Made by a program: the position numbers and the translations under genes
Part shown: positions 1-8,922 of the stretch, piece after piece
How the letters are laid out: each line of letters opens with the position of its first letter
Position numbering within the stretch: the stretch's first letter is position 1
Notes under the pieces: generated by a model
What the model was told of the DNA's origin: nothing
The model's database searches: none
Seen by the model: the letters and a program-made list of their open reading frames with translations, nothing else
From: Nocardia concava NBRC 100430
Lineage (GTDB): Bacteria; Actinomycetota; Actinomycetes; Mycobacteriales; Mycobacteriaceae
Direction: 5' to 3'
Length of the DNA: 64,000 nucleotides
Assembly: GCF_000308815.1 (NCBI RefSeq)
Contig: NZ_BAFX01000017.1
Span: 62,001-126,000, forward strand

Positions 1-774
1 GACAACCCGGCGCTGCTGGCTGGTTTCGGTGCGATCGACGCCGATCTCGCGCGTCAGATCGCGCGCTACGCCCGCTTCCAAATCATCACCGACAGCGACA
101 CCGCAGCTCCCAGCACTGCCGCTCTGGCCGCCGACGCTTCCGATACCGTCGTCTCCGGCGCTGCCGCGTCTGGCGCTGCTGCTCTCGACGCCGCCGCTTC
201 CGGCGCTGCCGCTTCCGGCGCTGCCGCATCCGGCGCTGCCGTTCTCGTCGCGGCGGAGAAGGGCAGTGGGGTCAAGGAATTGACCTACCGGCCCACCGCC
301 CGGGTTGCCGCCCGGGTGCGTGCTCTCGATGGCATCTGCCGCGCCCCGGGCTGCCAGGTGCCCGCCGCCGACACCGACCTCGACCACCAAGACCGCTTCG
401 ACCACGACAATCCCGACAACGGTGGTCGCACCAGCGAACATAATCTGGGTGCGCGGTGTCGACGCCATCACCGGCTCAAGACCCTCGCCGACAATCACCG
501 CAACGGTTGGAAGGTCGATCATCTCCCGGATCGGGAGGTGCAATGGACCACGCCCACCGGCGATTCGATCACCACCACCCCCGAAGGCACACCATTCCTG
601 TTCCCGACAGAACCCGTGCCACCGGTCACCGCCGCCGGTGTCCCCGATGCGGAAACCATTTCCCCGTTCATCGATGCGGGGCCGGTGATCGACGGCCTGA
701 TGGAGATGATGCACGTGTACTGCACGCCTTCTCAGCGCAAGGCGTACTGGCGGACCCGTGGCCGCAACATGTGA
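1..774 (+). CDS. HNH endonuclease, DUF222/13E12-type, 5'-truncated by window edge
   Basis: The reading frame is open from the first base and ends at TGA 772-774, so only the C-terminal 257 residues are seen. The second half has the HNH nuclease signature: CRAPGC, then DLDHQDRFDH, NLGARCRRHHRLK, ending in a short tail typical of the actinobacterial 13E12/DUF222 family, whose N-terminal domain should lie before the window. An Ala/Ser/Gly-rich linker of repeated xSGAA pentapeptides separates the two parts. These proteins are multicopy in mycobacteria and nocardiae and their cellular role is not settled; some lie in or near repeats. The family call is firm from the HNH motif; activity is not shown. 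Confidence 0.85.
   Translation, partial: DNPALLAGFGAIDADLARQIARYARFQIITDSDTAAPSTAALAADASDTVVSGAAASGAAALDAAASGAAASGAAASGAAVLVAAEKGSGVKELTYRPTARVAARVRALDGICRAPGCQVPAADTDLDHQDRFDHDNPDNGGRTSEHNLGARCRRHHRLKTLADNHRNGWKVDHLPDREVQWTTPTGDSITTTPEGTPFLFPTEPVPPVTAAGVPDAETISPFIDAGPVIDGLMEMMHVYCTPSQRKAYWRTRGRNM
151..240 (+). repeat. 15-bp tandem repeats inside the HNH gene
   Basis: Six consecutive 15-bp units, three of them (196-210, 211-225, 226-240) nearly identical to GCTTCCGGCGCTGCC. They encode xSGAA pentapeptides. The unit length is a multiple of three, so changes in copy number would keep the frame. This is an in-frame length-variable linker, not a CRISPR or mobile element. Confidence 0.8.
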
Positions 775-1044
775 TTCAGCGGCGTGAGGCCAGGTAACCC
801 GGGGGAAGACTCCTCGCGCGGATCACTGCCGATCGGATTGCTCGCTCTGACATGCGCCAGGCAGTGTGGTTGCGTCGCCTGCCCTACCGGACTTTCGCTG
901 ACGCCGGGTTGGGAGCCGTCACCCGGCGATCCCGGCCCACGGACTGCACGGATCACCTTCCAGGACAAACCCAAAGGGACAAAACCAAAGGGACGAAGAC
1001 CCGAAACCCCTCCCCGTCATCCCCTCGCCCGGCTCCCCGTTCGC

Positions 1045-1112
1045 CGAGCGGCACATCCTGGAGGGTGTTTGTCCGGTTCCTCCCTAATCCCGCCTCCAAA
1101 ATGTGCCGCTCG
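1045..1112. repeat. 20-bp inverted repeat, 68 bp overall
   Basis: The left arm 1045-1064 (CGAGCGGCACAT followed by CCTGGAGG) and the right arm 1093-1112 match at 18 of 20 positions when one is reverse-complemented; the outer 12 bp are perfect. The 28-bp centre has no obvious structure. It fits a small palindromic element or a transcript hairpin; no flanking direct repeat was found. Confidence 0.6.
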
Positions 1113-1344
1113 ATGACAGCAACCGGGCGAATCGGACACGCGGCGGGCGTTTTTGAGTGTTGTTCCCCGGGCCGCTGCGCGCCCGAGCCTCGAGGAGGCT
1201 GGGGCCCCCGCCGAGGTGCCCAACCCGGCCAGCCTCTCTCCCTCCTCCTGGCATCTTTTGTCTTTTCTTCTCTTTCCACGACACGTCGACGCGAAATTCG
1301 CAGGTGGGTGTGGTGGTTGTGCGATCGTACGGGTGTCGGGTATG

Positions 1345-1375
1345 TTCTACGTATCTACTTAGTAGGTACGTAGAA
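1345..1375. promoter_or_regulatory. 31-bp operator-like palindrome with no adjacent start codon
   Basis: The arms TTCTACGTATCTAC (1345-1358) and GTAGGTACGTAGAA (1362-1375) match 13/14 around a TTA centre. It is AT-rich compared with its surroundings and resembles a binding site for a dimeric repressor such as TetR or BlaI/MecI types. The nearest genes end, rather than start, on both sides, so its target is not visible. Confidence 0.55.
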
Positions 1376-1483
1376 ACCGAACTCCGGCCGCGGACCACCT
1401 GCGGCTGAGGACGCCGTGGGACCGGCGTCGTGTTGGCGGGAATTGTGCGGACCCTCATCGCGTGCAAGACCGCCGACACACCT

Positions 1484-1515
1484 AGGGCGGAGTCGCTGGT
1501 CAGCGGCTCCGCCCT
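1484..1515 (-). terminator. Hairpin after GlsB-like gene
   Basis: AGGGCGGAG (1484-1492) pairs perfectly with CTCCGCCCT (1507-1515), and an inner CGCTG/CAGCG stem extends the hairpin. It lies 18 bases past the stop codon of the minus-strand gene and has no clear U-run, as is common in actinobacteria. Confidence 0.65.
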
Positions 1516-1533
1516 TGTGGTGCGTGGGGTGGG

Positions 1534-1797
1534 TCAGACTCGGGCTCTGATCCACTTGTAGATGACGAGGATGATGATCGCTCCGATGATGGCGCCGATG
1601 AAGGCGTGCTTCACCGGTGGTTGGAGTTCGAAGTGGTGGGGGGAGAAGACGAGGCTGCCGAGGGTGCCGCCGACATAGCCGCCGACGATGCCGAGGACGA
1701 TGGTCCAGATGATGCCGAAGTCCTCCTTGCCGGGGACCAGGAGGCGGGCGATCGCGCCCGCTATGAGGCCGATGATGATCATCGTGATGATGCCCAT
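1534..1797 (-). CDS. GlsB/YeaQ/YmgE-type small membrane protein
   Basis: An 87-residue protein of three hydrophobic segments (about residues 2-22, 28-50 and 65-82) with glycine-rich helices, matching the transglycosylase-associated/GlsB-YeaQ-YmgE family: MGIITMIIIGLIAGAIAR at the N-terminus, GGYVGGTLGSLVF in the middle and GAIIGAIIIL at the end. The family consists of stress-related inner-membrane proteins of unknown mechanism. The start at 1797 is chosen because AAGGAG lies just upstream; an open frame to 1875 has no such site. It is a single gene followed by a hairpin. Confidence 0.85.
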   Translation of the reverse strand: MGIITMIIIGLIAGAIARLLVPGKEDFGIIWTIVLGIVGGYVGGTLGSLVFSPHHFELQPPVKHAFIGAIIGAIIILVIYKWIRARV

Positions 1798-2002
1798 GGC
1801 ATGCTCCTTGCCTTGAGGTACCGCATTGTTGAAGGTAACAGGGCTGCCCGCACCGATGAGCGTGTCGCAATACATCAGCGTGGTCGGGCGGTCCGGCTAC
1901 TCGGTCTCGGGATTAACGGTTTCTCGGGCAGCGAAACACTCGTCGACGCACTGATTTCGGGGCGATGATGGACTCCGGACGACTTCGTTACGGCGGTGAC
2001 CC

Positions 2003-5000
2003 ATGGAAACCCCACCTCCCCTCAGCGGTCAGGGCGCTCTGGCCCGAACAATCGCGGCGCGCGGCGGGCTGGCGGCCCCGGAGGCGCCGTTCGTGATCGA
2101 GCACCGTGAGGCGCTCATCTACATGCTCTGTCAGGCCGCCGAGCTCGAGCACGGCATCATGTGCCAGTACCTGTTCGCGGCGTTCTCGCTCAAGACCTCC
2201 GCGGACGAGGGACTCAGCGCGGACGAGCTGGAGAAGGTCACGCGCTGGCGGAAGCTGGTGTCGCACGTGGCTACTCAGGAGATGCTGCATCTGTCGCTGG
2301 TGCACAATCTGCTGTCCGCCATCGGGGCCGCACCGCACATGTCGCGGCCGAATCTGCCGTTGCCGGCGGCGCACTATCCGGCGGGGGTGCAGTTGGCGTT
2401 GCTGCCGTTCGGGGAACAGGCCTTGCGGCACTTCATGTTTCTGGAGCGGCCGGAGGGGATGGACCTCGCCGACGCCGAGGGGATCGTGAATGTCGGGCGG
2501 GCGGCGGCGCATATGGAGCAGGGCGAGATCGTGCCTCGGCTGCAGGATTTCGCGACGGTCGGGCATCTGTACCGGTCCATCGAGAACGGGATTCAGCATC
2601 TGGCCGACAAATACGGCGAGCGGTGGTTGTTCGTCGGGCCGCGGCGGGCGCAGGCTACCGAAAAGTATTTCCGGTGGCCGGAATTGGTGGCGGTGACGGA
2701 TGTGGCGTCGGCCAGGCTGGCCATCGACACCATTCTGGAGCAGGGGGAGGGGGCTCGGGGGGATTGGCGGGACGCTCATTTCGGGCAGTTCGTCAAGATT
2801 CTCGACGAGTACGAGCAGGCTCTCGCGGCGAATCCCGAGTTCGATCCGGTGCGACCCGTGCTGGCGGCGAATGTTCGTGCGCCCGAACGGGATATCCCGG
2901 TGCCGTTGATCAGTGATCCCGATACCGCGCGGGTCACCGACCTTTTCAACGTTGGCTACGAGATCCTGCTGCAGATCTTCGAGCGGTTCTTCGCGCATAC
3001 CGAGGAAACCGACGCGCAGTTGCAGACGCTGGCCGATGCGACGGTCTCGCTCATGTTCGGGATCATCAGGCCGTTGGGGGAGTTGATCACTACCCTGCCT
3101 GCCGGGCCGGACCATCCCGGACGGACAGTGGGGCCGAGCTTCGAATTGTTCTACGAGACCGACTATTTGATGCCGCATCGCGAAGCGGCGTGGACGCTGC
3201 TTGCCGAGCGGCTCGGCGAAGCGGTGGTGCTGGCCGACGATATTCGGGCCGATCTCCCGGCATCGGTGGCGGAGCGGCTGGGGCCGGTTGGCAAGGCGTT
3301 CGCGGATATTCAGGCGACGCTGGCCGCGCACTTTCCCAGCTGGAACGCGCACGCCCGGGCCGAGATCTTGGGGATCGATCCGGCGGTACAGGCCGCGGCG
3401 CGGCAGCGGGCCGACGAGTTCGCGAGCCGGGTGAGCGGGATCGCGGGTGGTGGGGAGCTGGCCGAGTTGTTCGACGCGGCGTACGCGGTGACGCGGCAGC
3501 CCGCACCGGCGAGTGTGCTGCCCCGGTTGGCCGACAGCGTCTTACGGCCGTTGTCGGAAGCCCTGGTGCGGCGGGGGCTCGGGGCCGCGGGGGCGGTGGC
3601 GGGGCCCAACGGCTCGGCACCACCCGAGGCGGCGGCCGAACCGGAGAAGGCCTTTGATCCCCGGCCCGATTGGAGCCTTCCCGATCAGCTCTGGGCGCTG
3701 GCGGTCGCGGCCACTCAATTACGCGGGAACGCCGGATCGCCCGAACTCACCGAAGCCACCGCCGCGTTGCAGGATCTTGCGTGCGCGGTCAGGCCGCCGG
3801 GCGAACGTGCCCGGCTGCGTGCGGAATTCGTGCATTTGCAGGCGGATCTGCCGCGATCTATTCGCGCGGCCAAGAACGGTCCGTACCTGGTTACGAACGC
3901 CGCCCTGATCGACCATCTCGGCCTGCCGCTCGAGATCGGTCCGACGGCCGCTCTTTGCCGGTGCGGTGCGTCGGCGCTCAAGCCGCTGTGCGATGGCAGT
4001 CATACGCGGATCGGATTCAATGAGGCGAAGGATCCGGAGCGGGTGGCCGACCAGCGCGATAGCTATCCGGGCGAGCAGATCACCGTGTTCGACAATCGTG
4101 GCATCTGCCAGCATTCCGGGCTGTGCACCGACCGGCTCGCGACGGTATTCCGCGCCGGGACAGAGCCTTTCGTCGCACCCAACGGCGGACGCATGGACGA
4201 GATCGTGCGGGCCGTGCGAGCCTGCCCGTCGGGAGCGCTCGGCATGGCCTTCGACGGGATCGAGGCTCGGGAGCTGACCGATTGGAGTGGCACGCGCGAA
4301 CCCGTGATCGAGGTGACCAAGGATGGGCCGTACCGGGTTCGGGGCGGGATTCCGCTGGCCGGAGCCGACGGGAGCGAGGTCGAGCGGGCGCAAGGGGCGT
4401 CGGCCGAGCACTATGCGCTGTGTCGTTGCGGGCAGTCTCGGAACAAGCCGTTCTGCAGCGGAATGCATTGGTATGTCGGGTTCCAGCATCCGGAGCTCGC
4501 GCCGGGGCAGGAGCCGACGCTGTTCGAGTGGGCGGGTGGCTATCCGGCGTTGAATCGGATGACGGCGCTGCTCTACGAGAAGTTGATTCCCGACGATCCT
4601 ATGCTGGCGGCGGTGTTCGGCGATGCCGATGCGGATCGGGCGCGACGGGAGGCCGAGTGGATGGCGGTGGCGTTCGGGGCACCCCGGGAAACCGAGCCAT
4701 CGGTGGCGCGGCCGATTCTCACCGAGGAGCAGCGCGAGCGCTGGGTGCAGTTGTGTTTACGGGCAGCTACGGAGAGCGGGCTGCCGATAGATCGTGAATT
4801 CCGTTCCGCGCTGGCGGCTTTCGCGGAATGGGCATCGGTCGCCGATGGTGCGCCACCGGACTGGGATTGGGGTCCGCTCGGGCCGCCGACGTACGAGTCG
4901 AAGCAGGCTGACGAGTCTGCCGAGCCGGTGCTGCCGGGACTCGACGAGTCGGTGGGCTTCGCCGCGCACATCAAACCCCTGTTCCGGGAAAAGGATCAGC

Positions 5001-5167
5001 GGTCGATGAGCTTCGTCTTCGATCTGTGGTCCCTCGACGATGTCACCAAGCATGCCGCCGAGATCCTCGACCGGCTGAATGCCGGGACCATGCCGTGCGA
5101 CGGTGCCTGGTCGGCCGAGAAGGTCGAGGTGTTCCGGCGCTGGGCGGAGTCCGGCATGCGGCCCTGA
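2003..5167 (+). CDS. Mosaic iron protein: ferritin-like + CDGSH + ferredoxin-like + CDGSH + globin-like
   Basis: A 1054-residue protein with several iron-type modules. Residues about 30-300 are a VioB-type ferritin-like domain (AELEHGIMCQYLFAAFSL, TQEMLHL with E93-x2-H96, E194). C652/C654/C663/H667 form a perfect CDGSH [2Fe-2S] site. Residues about 690-750 resemble a monocluster ferredoxin (C702, C708, C741-P). C807/C809/C818/H822 form a second CDGSH site written CSGMH. Residues about 840-965 resemble a truncated haemoglobin (GGYPALNRMTALLYEKL, then TEEQRERW), but no histidine occurs in that stretch. The last 70 residues (IKPLFREKD, MPCDGAW) form a further conserved-looking domain. The ATG at 2003 follows only a weak purine stretch. 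The gene stands alone. It probably performs an oxidative or electron-transfer reaction in the cytoplasm, but no substrate can be named. Confidence 0.8.
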   Translation: METPPPLSGQGALARTIAARGGLAAPEAPFVIEHREALIYMLCQAAELEHGIMCQYLFAAFSLKTSADEGLSADELEKVTRWRKLVSHVATQEMLHLSLVHNLLSAIGAAPHMSRPNLPLPAAHYPAGVQLALLPFGEQALRHFMFLERPEGMDLADAEGIVNVGRAAAHMEQGEIVPRLQDFATVGHLYRSIENGIQHLADKYGERWLFVGPRRAQATEKYFRWPELVAVTDVASARLAIDTILEQGEGARGDWRDAHFGQFVKILDEYEQALAANPEFDPVRPVLAANVRAPERDIPVPLISDPDTARVTDLFNVGYEILLQIFERFFAHTEETDAQLQTLADATVSLMFGIIRPLGELITTLPAGPDHPGRTVGPSFELFYETDYLMPHREAAWTLLAERLGEAVVLADDIRADLPASVAERLGPVGKAFADIQATLAAHFPSWNAHARAEILGIDPAVQAAARQRADEFASRVSGIAGGGELAELFDAAYAVTRQPAPASVLPRLADSVLRPLSEALVRRGLGAAGAVAGPNGSAPPEAAAEPEKAFDPRPDWSLPDQLWALAVAATQLRGNAGSPELTEATAALQDLACAVRPPGERARLRAEFVHLQADLPRSIRAAKNGPYLVTNAALIDHLGLPLEIGPTAALCRCGASALKPLCDGSHTRIGFNEAKDPERVADQRDSYPGEQITVFDNRGICQHSGLCTDRLATVFRAGTEPFVAPNGGRMDEIVRAVRACPSGALGMAFDGIEARELTDWSGTREPVIEVTKDGPYRVRGGIPLAGADGSEVERAQGASAEHYALCRCGQSRNKPFCSGMHWYVGFQHPELAPGQEPTLFEWAGGYPALNRMTALLYEKLIPDDPMLAAVFGDADADRARREAEWMAVAFGAPRETEPSVARPILTEEQRERWVQLCLRAATESGLPIDREFRSALAAFAEWASVADGAPPDWDWGPLGPPTYESKQADESAEPVLPGLDESVGFAAHIKPLFREKDQRSMSFVFDLWSLDDVTKHAAEILDRLNAGTMPCDGAWSAEKVEVFRRWAESGMRP

Positions 5168-5188
5168 GCGGTTCCGTCGGGGCGGTCC

Positions 5189-5221
5189 AGGCCCGGTAGC
5201 GCGTGGTGTGCTGCCGGGCCT
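5189..5221 (+). terminator. Hairpin after mosaic iron protein gene
   Basis: AGGCCCGG-T-AGC (5189-5200) pairs with GCT-G-CCGGGCCT (5210-5221) around a 9-base loop, with one internal mismatch, and is followed by a T. It separates the iron protein gene from the choline unit. Confidence 0.65.
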
Positions 5222-5274
5222 TACCTGTGTGAAATCCTCGGGAAACAAACGGAATACGAATAATTCCATTCCGG

Positions 5275-5340
5275 TTGACAGGTGTCTCCGCCCGGCGGAG
5301 CATAGTTGCGTATTACGGCACATGGTGCGCAATACGCAAC
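5275..5340 (+). promoter_or_regulatory. Control region of the choline unit: -35-like box and 36-bp palindrome
   Basis: A consensus -35 box TTGACA sits at 5275-5280; the best -10 candidates (5299-5306) are weak. Immediately downstream, GTTGCGTATT (5305-5314) is mirrored perfectly by AATACGCAAC (5331-5340). The palindrome ends 16 bases before the ATG of the first gene, so a bound protein would block transcription. The IclR protein encoded at the end of the unit is the obvious candidate. The palindrome is plain to see; the regulator is inference. Confidence 0.6.
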
Positions 5341-5356
5341 ACTCTGGAGGCTCGGT

Positions 5357-7777
5357 ATGCAGCCGCGAGTCGTCATCATCGGTGCGGGAATCGTGGGTAC
5401 CGCCCTGGCCGACGAAATCACCCGGCTCGGGTGGACCGAGGTCACCGTGCTGGATCGCGGTCCGTTGTTCCGGACCGGCGGATCCACTTCGCACGCACCG
5501 GGTTTGGTGTTCCAGACCAACTCGTCGAAGACCATGGCGGAGCTGGCGCGGTACACCGTGGAGAAGTTCGGTGCGCTGGATGCGTTCGACACCGTCGGCG
5601 GGCTGGAGGTGGCGACCACGCCGGAACGCTGGACCGAGCTGCATCGGCGGCGCGGGTGGGCGCAAGCCTGGGGGATCGAGGCGGAGATTCTGGATCCTGC
5701 GGCATGCGTGGAGCTGCATCCCATGCTCGATGCGGACCGGATACTCGGCGGATTGCACACTCCCACCGATGGTTTGGCCGCGGCCGTGCGGGCCGCCGAG
5801 CGGCAGGCCGATGCCGCGGCGGATCGTGGGGCGCGGTTCATCGGGTATTGCGAAGTGGTCGAGGTGCTTTCGGCGCACGGGCGGGTCACCGGGGTGCGGA
5901 CGCGGGACGGGCAGGAGTTGCCCGCCGATATCGTGGTGAGTGCGGCCGGATTCTGGGGTGCGGAATTGGGTCGGGGCGTGGGGCTTACGGTGCCGCTGGT
6001 GCCGATGGCGCACCAGTTCGTCAAGACCGGGGCGGTGCCTGCGCTCGATGGCGATGAGCGGCTGCCCATTCTTCGGCATCAGGACGCGGATCTGTACTAC
6101 CGGACCTTCGGCGACCGCATCGGGATCGGGTATTACGGGCACACACCGCGTCCCGTCGATATGGAGAACCTGCTGCGTGATACGGCCGGTGAGGCGATGC
6201 CGTCGATGCTGCCGTTCACGCCTGCCGAATTCGAACCGGCCTGGGCCGCGAGCCTGGAGCTACTGCCCGCACTCGGCGACACCGCCATTGATGAAGCTTT
6301 CGACGGCATCTTCTCCTTCACCCCCGACGGTTTCCCCATCCTCGGCGAGCATCGCGACCTGGCCGGATTCTGGGTGGCCGAGGCCGTCTGGGTGACCCAT
6401 TCGGCGGGCGTGGCACGGGCGGTGGCGCGGTGGATCGTCGACGGCAGCACCGATATCGACCTGCACGAGGCGGATCTGTACCGGTTCGAGGAGGCGGCGC
6501 GCAGTCCGGAGTTCATTCGGCGCACCAGCGTGCAGGCGTTCGTCGAGGTGTACGACATCATCCATCCGCACCAGTACCGCAGTGAGCCACGGGATGTCCG
6601 GACGAGTCCGTTTCATGCGCGGCAGCGGGAGCTGGGGGCGTTCTTCTACGAGGGCGCGCTGTGGGAGCGGCCGGCCTGGTACGAGGCCAATGCGCCGTTG
6701 ATGGACGAGGTGGCCGCGCAGGGTGTGGCCTTTCCGGAGCGGGACAGCTGGTCGGGGGCCTTCTACTCGCCTATCTCGATTGCCGAAGCCGCGTGGACGC
6801 GAACGCATGTCGCAATGTTCGATATGACGCCGTTGACGCGCTACGAGGTGTCGGGGGCGGGAGCGGCGGCGTTCTTGCAGGAGCTGACCACGAACGATGT
6901 GGCGAAGAAACCCGGGTCGGTTACGTACACGCTCCTGCTGGACGCCAATGGGGGCGTGCGTAGTGATCTGACCGTTGCCCGGCTGGAGGAGAACCTCTTC
7001 CAAGTAGGCGCGAACGGCCCGCTCGACTTCGACTGGTTCACCCGCCACCTGCCCGGCGACGGGAGCGTCGCCCTGCGCGATATCACCGGCGGCACCTGCT
7101 GTGTCGGCGTGTGGGGGCCGAGCGCGCGGGAGATGGTTCAGCCGGTGTGTCCGGATAATCTGTCGCACAAGGGCTTCGGTTACTTCAAGGCCAAGCGGAC
7201 TTATCTCGGCAGCATCCCGGTCACCATGATGCGGGTCTCATACGTCGGTGAACTCGGCTGGGAGATCTACACGAGCGCGGAACATGGTGCGGCACTGTGG
7301 GATCTGCTGTGGGAGGCCGGTCGCGAACACCGGGTCATCGCTGCCGGGCGCATTGCCTTCAACAGCCTGCGGATCGAGAAGGGCTATCGGTCCTGGGGGA
7401 CCGATATGACCACAGAGCACACTCCCGAGGCCGCCGGGCTCGGATTCGCCGTCCGGATGAGCAAGCCGGAGTTTCTCGGCAAGAAGGTGCTCGAATCGGC
7501 CGAGCCGCCCGGCCGGGTGCTGCGCACGGTGATGCTGGATGACCCGGCCGCCGTGGTGCTCGGCAAGGAACCGGTTTTCGTCAATGGCGAGGTCGCCGGG
7601 TACGTCACCAGCGCGGGCTATTCCGCCACCGTCGGGCGGACCCTCTGCTACGCCTGGCTCCCAGCCCCGGTCGGACCCGGCGATGAAGTCGAAATCTCCT
7701 ATCTGACAGAACGATTCACCGGCCGGGTACGTACCGAGCCGGTGGTCGATCCCGAGATGGCACGGATTCGGAGGTAA
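5357..7777 (+). CDS. Dimethylglycine oxidase (FAD + GcvT-like folate domain)
   Basis: An 806-residue flavoprotein that closely resembles Arthrobacter dimethylglycine oxidase along its length. The N-terminal half has the Rossmann motif [10 protein letters not shown] and STSHAPGL, whose histidine (H46) is the FAD-attachment position of the DMGDH/DMGO family, followed by [14 protein letters not shown] and VTHSAGVA. The C-terminal half is a GcvT/aminomethyltransferase-type domain ([51 protein letters not shown]) that in the family passes the methyl carbon to tetrahydrofolate. Expected reaction: dimethylglycine to sarcosine with H2O2. The start at 5357 follows TGGAGG; an upstream start at 5306 would lie inside the palindrome. 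First gene of the unit, 5 bases before the next. Confidence 0.88.
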   Translation: MQPRVVIIGAGIVGTALADEITRLGWTEVTVLDRGPLFRTGGSTSHAPGLVFQTNSSKTMAELARYTVEKFGALDAFDTVGGLEVATTPERWTELHRRRGWAQAWGIEAEILDPAACVELHPMLDADRILGGLHTPTDGLAAAVRAAERQADAAADRGARFIGYCEVVEVLSAHGRVTGVRTRDGQELPADIVVSAAGFWGAELGRGVGLTVPLVPMAHQFVKTGAVPALDGDERLPILRHQDADLYYRTFGDRIGIGYYGHTPRPVDMENLLRDTAGEAMPSMLPFTPAEFEPAWAASLELLPALGDTAIDEAFDGIFSFTPDGFPILGEHRDLAGFWVAEAVWVTHSAGVARAVARWIVDGSTDIDLHEADLYRFEEAARSPEFIRRTSVQAFVEVYDIIHPHQYRSEPRDVRTSPFHARQRELGAFFYEGALWERPAWYEANAPLMDEVAAQGVAFPERDSWSGAFYSPISIAEAAWTRTHVAMFDMTPLTRYEVSGAGAAAFLQELTTNDVAKKPGSVTYTLLLDANGGVRSDLTVARLEENLFQVGANGPLDFDWFTRHLPGDGSVALRDITGGTCCVGVWGPSAREMVQPVCPDNLSHKGFGYFKAKRTYLGSIPVTMMRVSYVGELGWEIYTSAEHGAALWDLLWEAGREHRVIAAGRIAFNSLRIEKGYRSWGTDMTTEHTPEAAGLGFAVRMSKPEFLGKKVLESAEPPGRVLRTVMLDDPAAVVLGKEPVFVNGEVAGYVTSAGYSATVGRTLCYAWLPAPVGPGDEVEISYLTERFTGRVRTEPVVDPEMARIRR

Positions 7778-7782
7778 CCGTC

Positions 7783-8922
7783 ATGACCGAAACCTACGAC
7801 GTCATAGTCATCGGCCTGGGCGGCATGGGAAGTGCGGCCGCGTATCACCTGGCCCGTGGCGGGCAACGGGTGCTGGGCCTGGAACGCTTCACGCCCGCTC
7901 ATGATCGCGGGTCCAGTCACGGCGGGTCGCGCATCATCCGGCAGTCGTATTTCGAGGATCCGGCCTATGTGCCGTTGCTGCTGCGGTCCTACGAGCTGTG
8001 GGAACAGCTGGCCAAGGATTCCGGGGACGAGGTTTACCGGCTGACCGGCGGGCTGTACGTGGGTCCGCCGGAGAGTCTGACCGTCGCGGGCAGTATCCGC
8101 GCCAGCCGCGAATGGTCGCTGCCGCACGATCTGCTGGATGCGAGCGAAATCCGAGCCAGGTTCCCGAATTTCACGCCGGAGCCGCATTTCGTCGGGCTCT
8201 ACGAGGACATGGCTGGATTCGCCCGGCCGGAGCGGACGGTGGCGGCTCATTTGGATCTGGCTGCCGCGCACGGTGCGACCCTGCGGTATGGCGAGACGGT
8301 CGAATCGTGGCGCGACTCGGGTTCGGGCGTCACCGTCACCACCGCCTCGGGTACCTACTCGGCGGGCCGCCTGGTGATCTGCCCCGGTGCCTGGGCCCCG
8401 GAACTGCTCGCCGATCTGGGCGTCGAGATCGAGATCGAACGCCAGGTCATGTACTGGTTCGATCCGGTCGTCGGGAGCCGCAGGTTCGAAGGCGATCCGA
8501 TCTACATCGCCGAAAACGATTCCGGCGCACAGATATACGGCTTCCCCGCCATCGACGGCCAGGACGGCGGGGTGAAGACCGCCTTCTTCCGCAAGGGCAT
8601 CCGCTGCACGCCCGAGACCATCGATCGCCAGGTGCATCCCGAGGAGATCACCGAAATGCGCACGCGGGTGCGCGAATTGCTGCCCGCCCTGGTCGGCCGG
8701 GCCATCGATACCGCCACCTGCATGTACTCCAATACCGCCGACCAGCATTTCGTCATCGCCCAGCATCCGGCGCACACCGCGGTCACCGTGGCCTGCGGGT
8801 TCTCCGGGCACGGCTTCAAATTCGTGCCGGTGGTCGGCGAGATCCTGGCCGAGCTGGCGACCACCGGCACCACCCGCCACCCCATCGACCTGTTCGCCCC
8901 GCAAAGGCTGGTATCCCTGTGA
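7783..8922 (+). CDS. soxA: Monomeric sarcosine oxidase / N-methyltryptophan oxidase family
   Basis: A 379-residue flavoprotein of the usual family length. It opens with the dinucleotide-binding motif [19 protein letters not shown], then [20 protein letters not shown], and near the C-terminus [14 protein letters not shown], in which C313 sits where sarcosine oxidase holds FAD covalently, and [10 protein letters not shown]. The family oxidises N-methyl amino acids to the amino acid, formaldehyde and H2O2. Its place between the dimethylglycine oxidase and the betaine oxygenase points to sarcosine, giving glycine, though N-methyltryptophan oxidase (SolA) looks the same at this level. The stop overlaps the next start (GTGA). 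Confidence 0.82.
   Translation: MTETYDVIVIGLGGMGSAAAYHLARGGQRVLGLERFTPAHDRGSSHGGSRIIRQSYFEDPAYVPLLLRSYELWEQLAKDSGDEVYRLTGGLYVGPPESLTVAGSIRASREWSLPHDLLDASEIRARFPNFTPEPHFVGLYEDMAGFARPERTVAAHLDLAAAHGATLRYGETVESWRDSGSGVTVTTASGTYSAGRLVICPGAWAPELLADLGVEIEIERQVMYWFDPVVGSRRFEGDPIYIAENDSGAQIYGFPAIDGQDGGVKTAFFRKGIRCTPETIDRQVHPEEITEMRTRVRELLPALVGRAIDTATCMYSNTADQHFVIAQHPAHTAVTVACGFSGHGFKFVPVVGEILAELATTGTTRHPIDLFAPQRLVSL

Larger units (their letters stand above)
775..1483. other. Non-coding stretch between HNH gene and GlsB-like gene
   Basis: About 700 bases with no convincing gene: the short open frames here have no ribosome-binding site, no family resemblance and lie on both strands over the same bases. 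It holds two separate inverted repeats (1045-1112 and 1345-1375) and a short direct repeat CCAAAGGGAC at about 968-995. It could be the remains of an insertion or a control region whose gene has been lost. Confidence 0.5.

Noticed and set aside
151..240. Short repeats as a CRISPR array
   Set aside because: The units are contiguous, 15 bp long, coding and in frame, without spacers.
1988..3352. 454-residue open frame on the minus strand opposite the mosaic iron protein
   Set aside because: It is Arg/His/Pro-rich, has no family motif, and mirrors the high-GC third positions of the real plus-strand gene.
4757..6142. 461-residue minus-strand open frame across two plus-strand genes
   Set aside because: It runs through the hairpin and palindrome region between two well-supported genes and has shadow-type composition.
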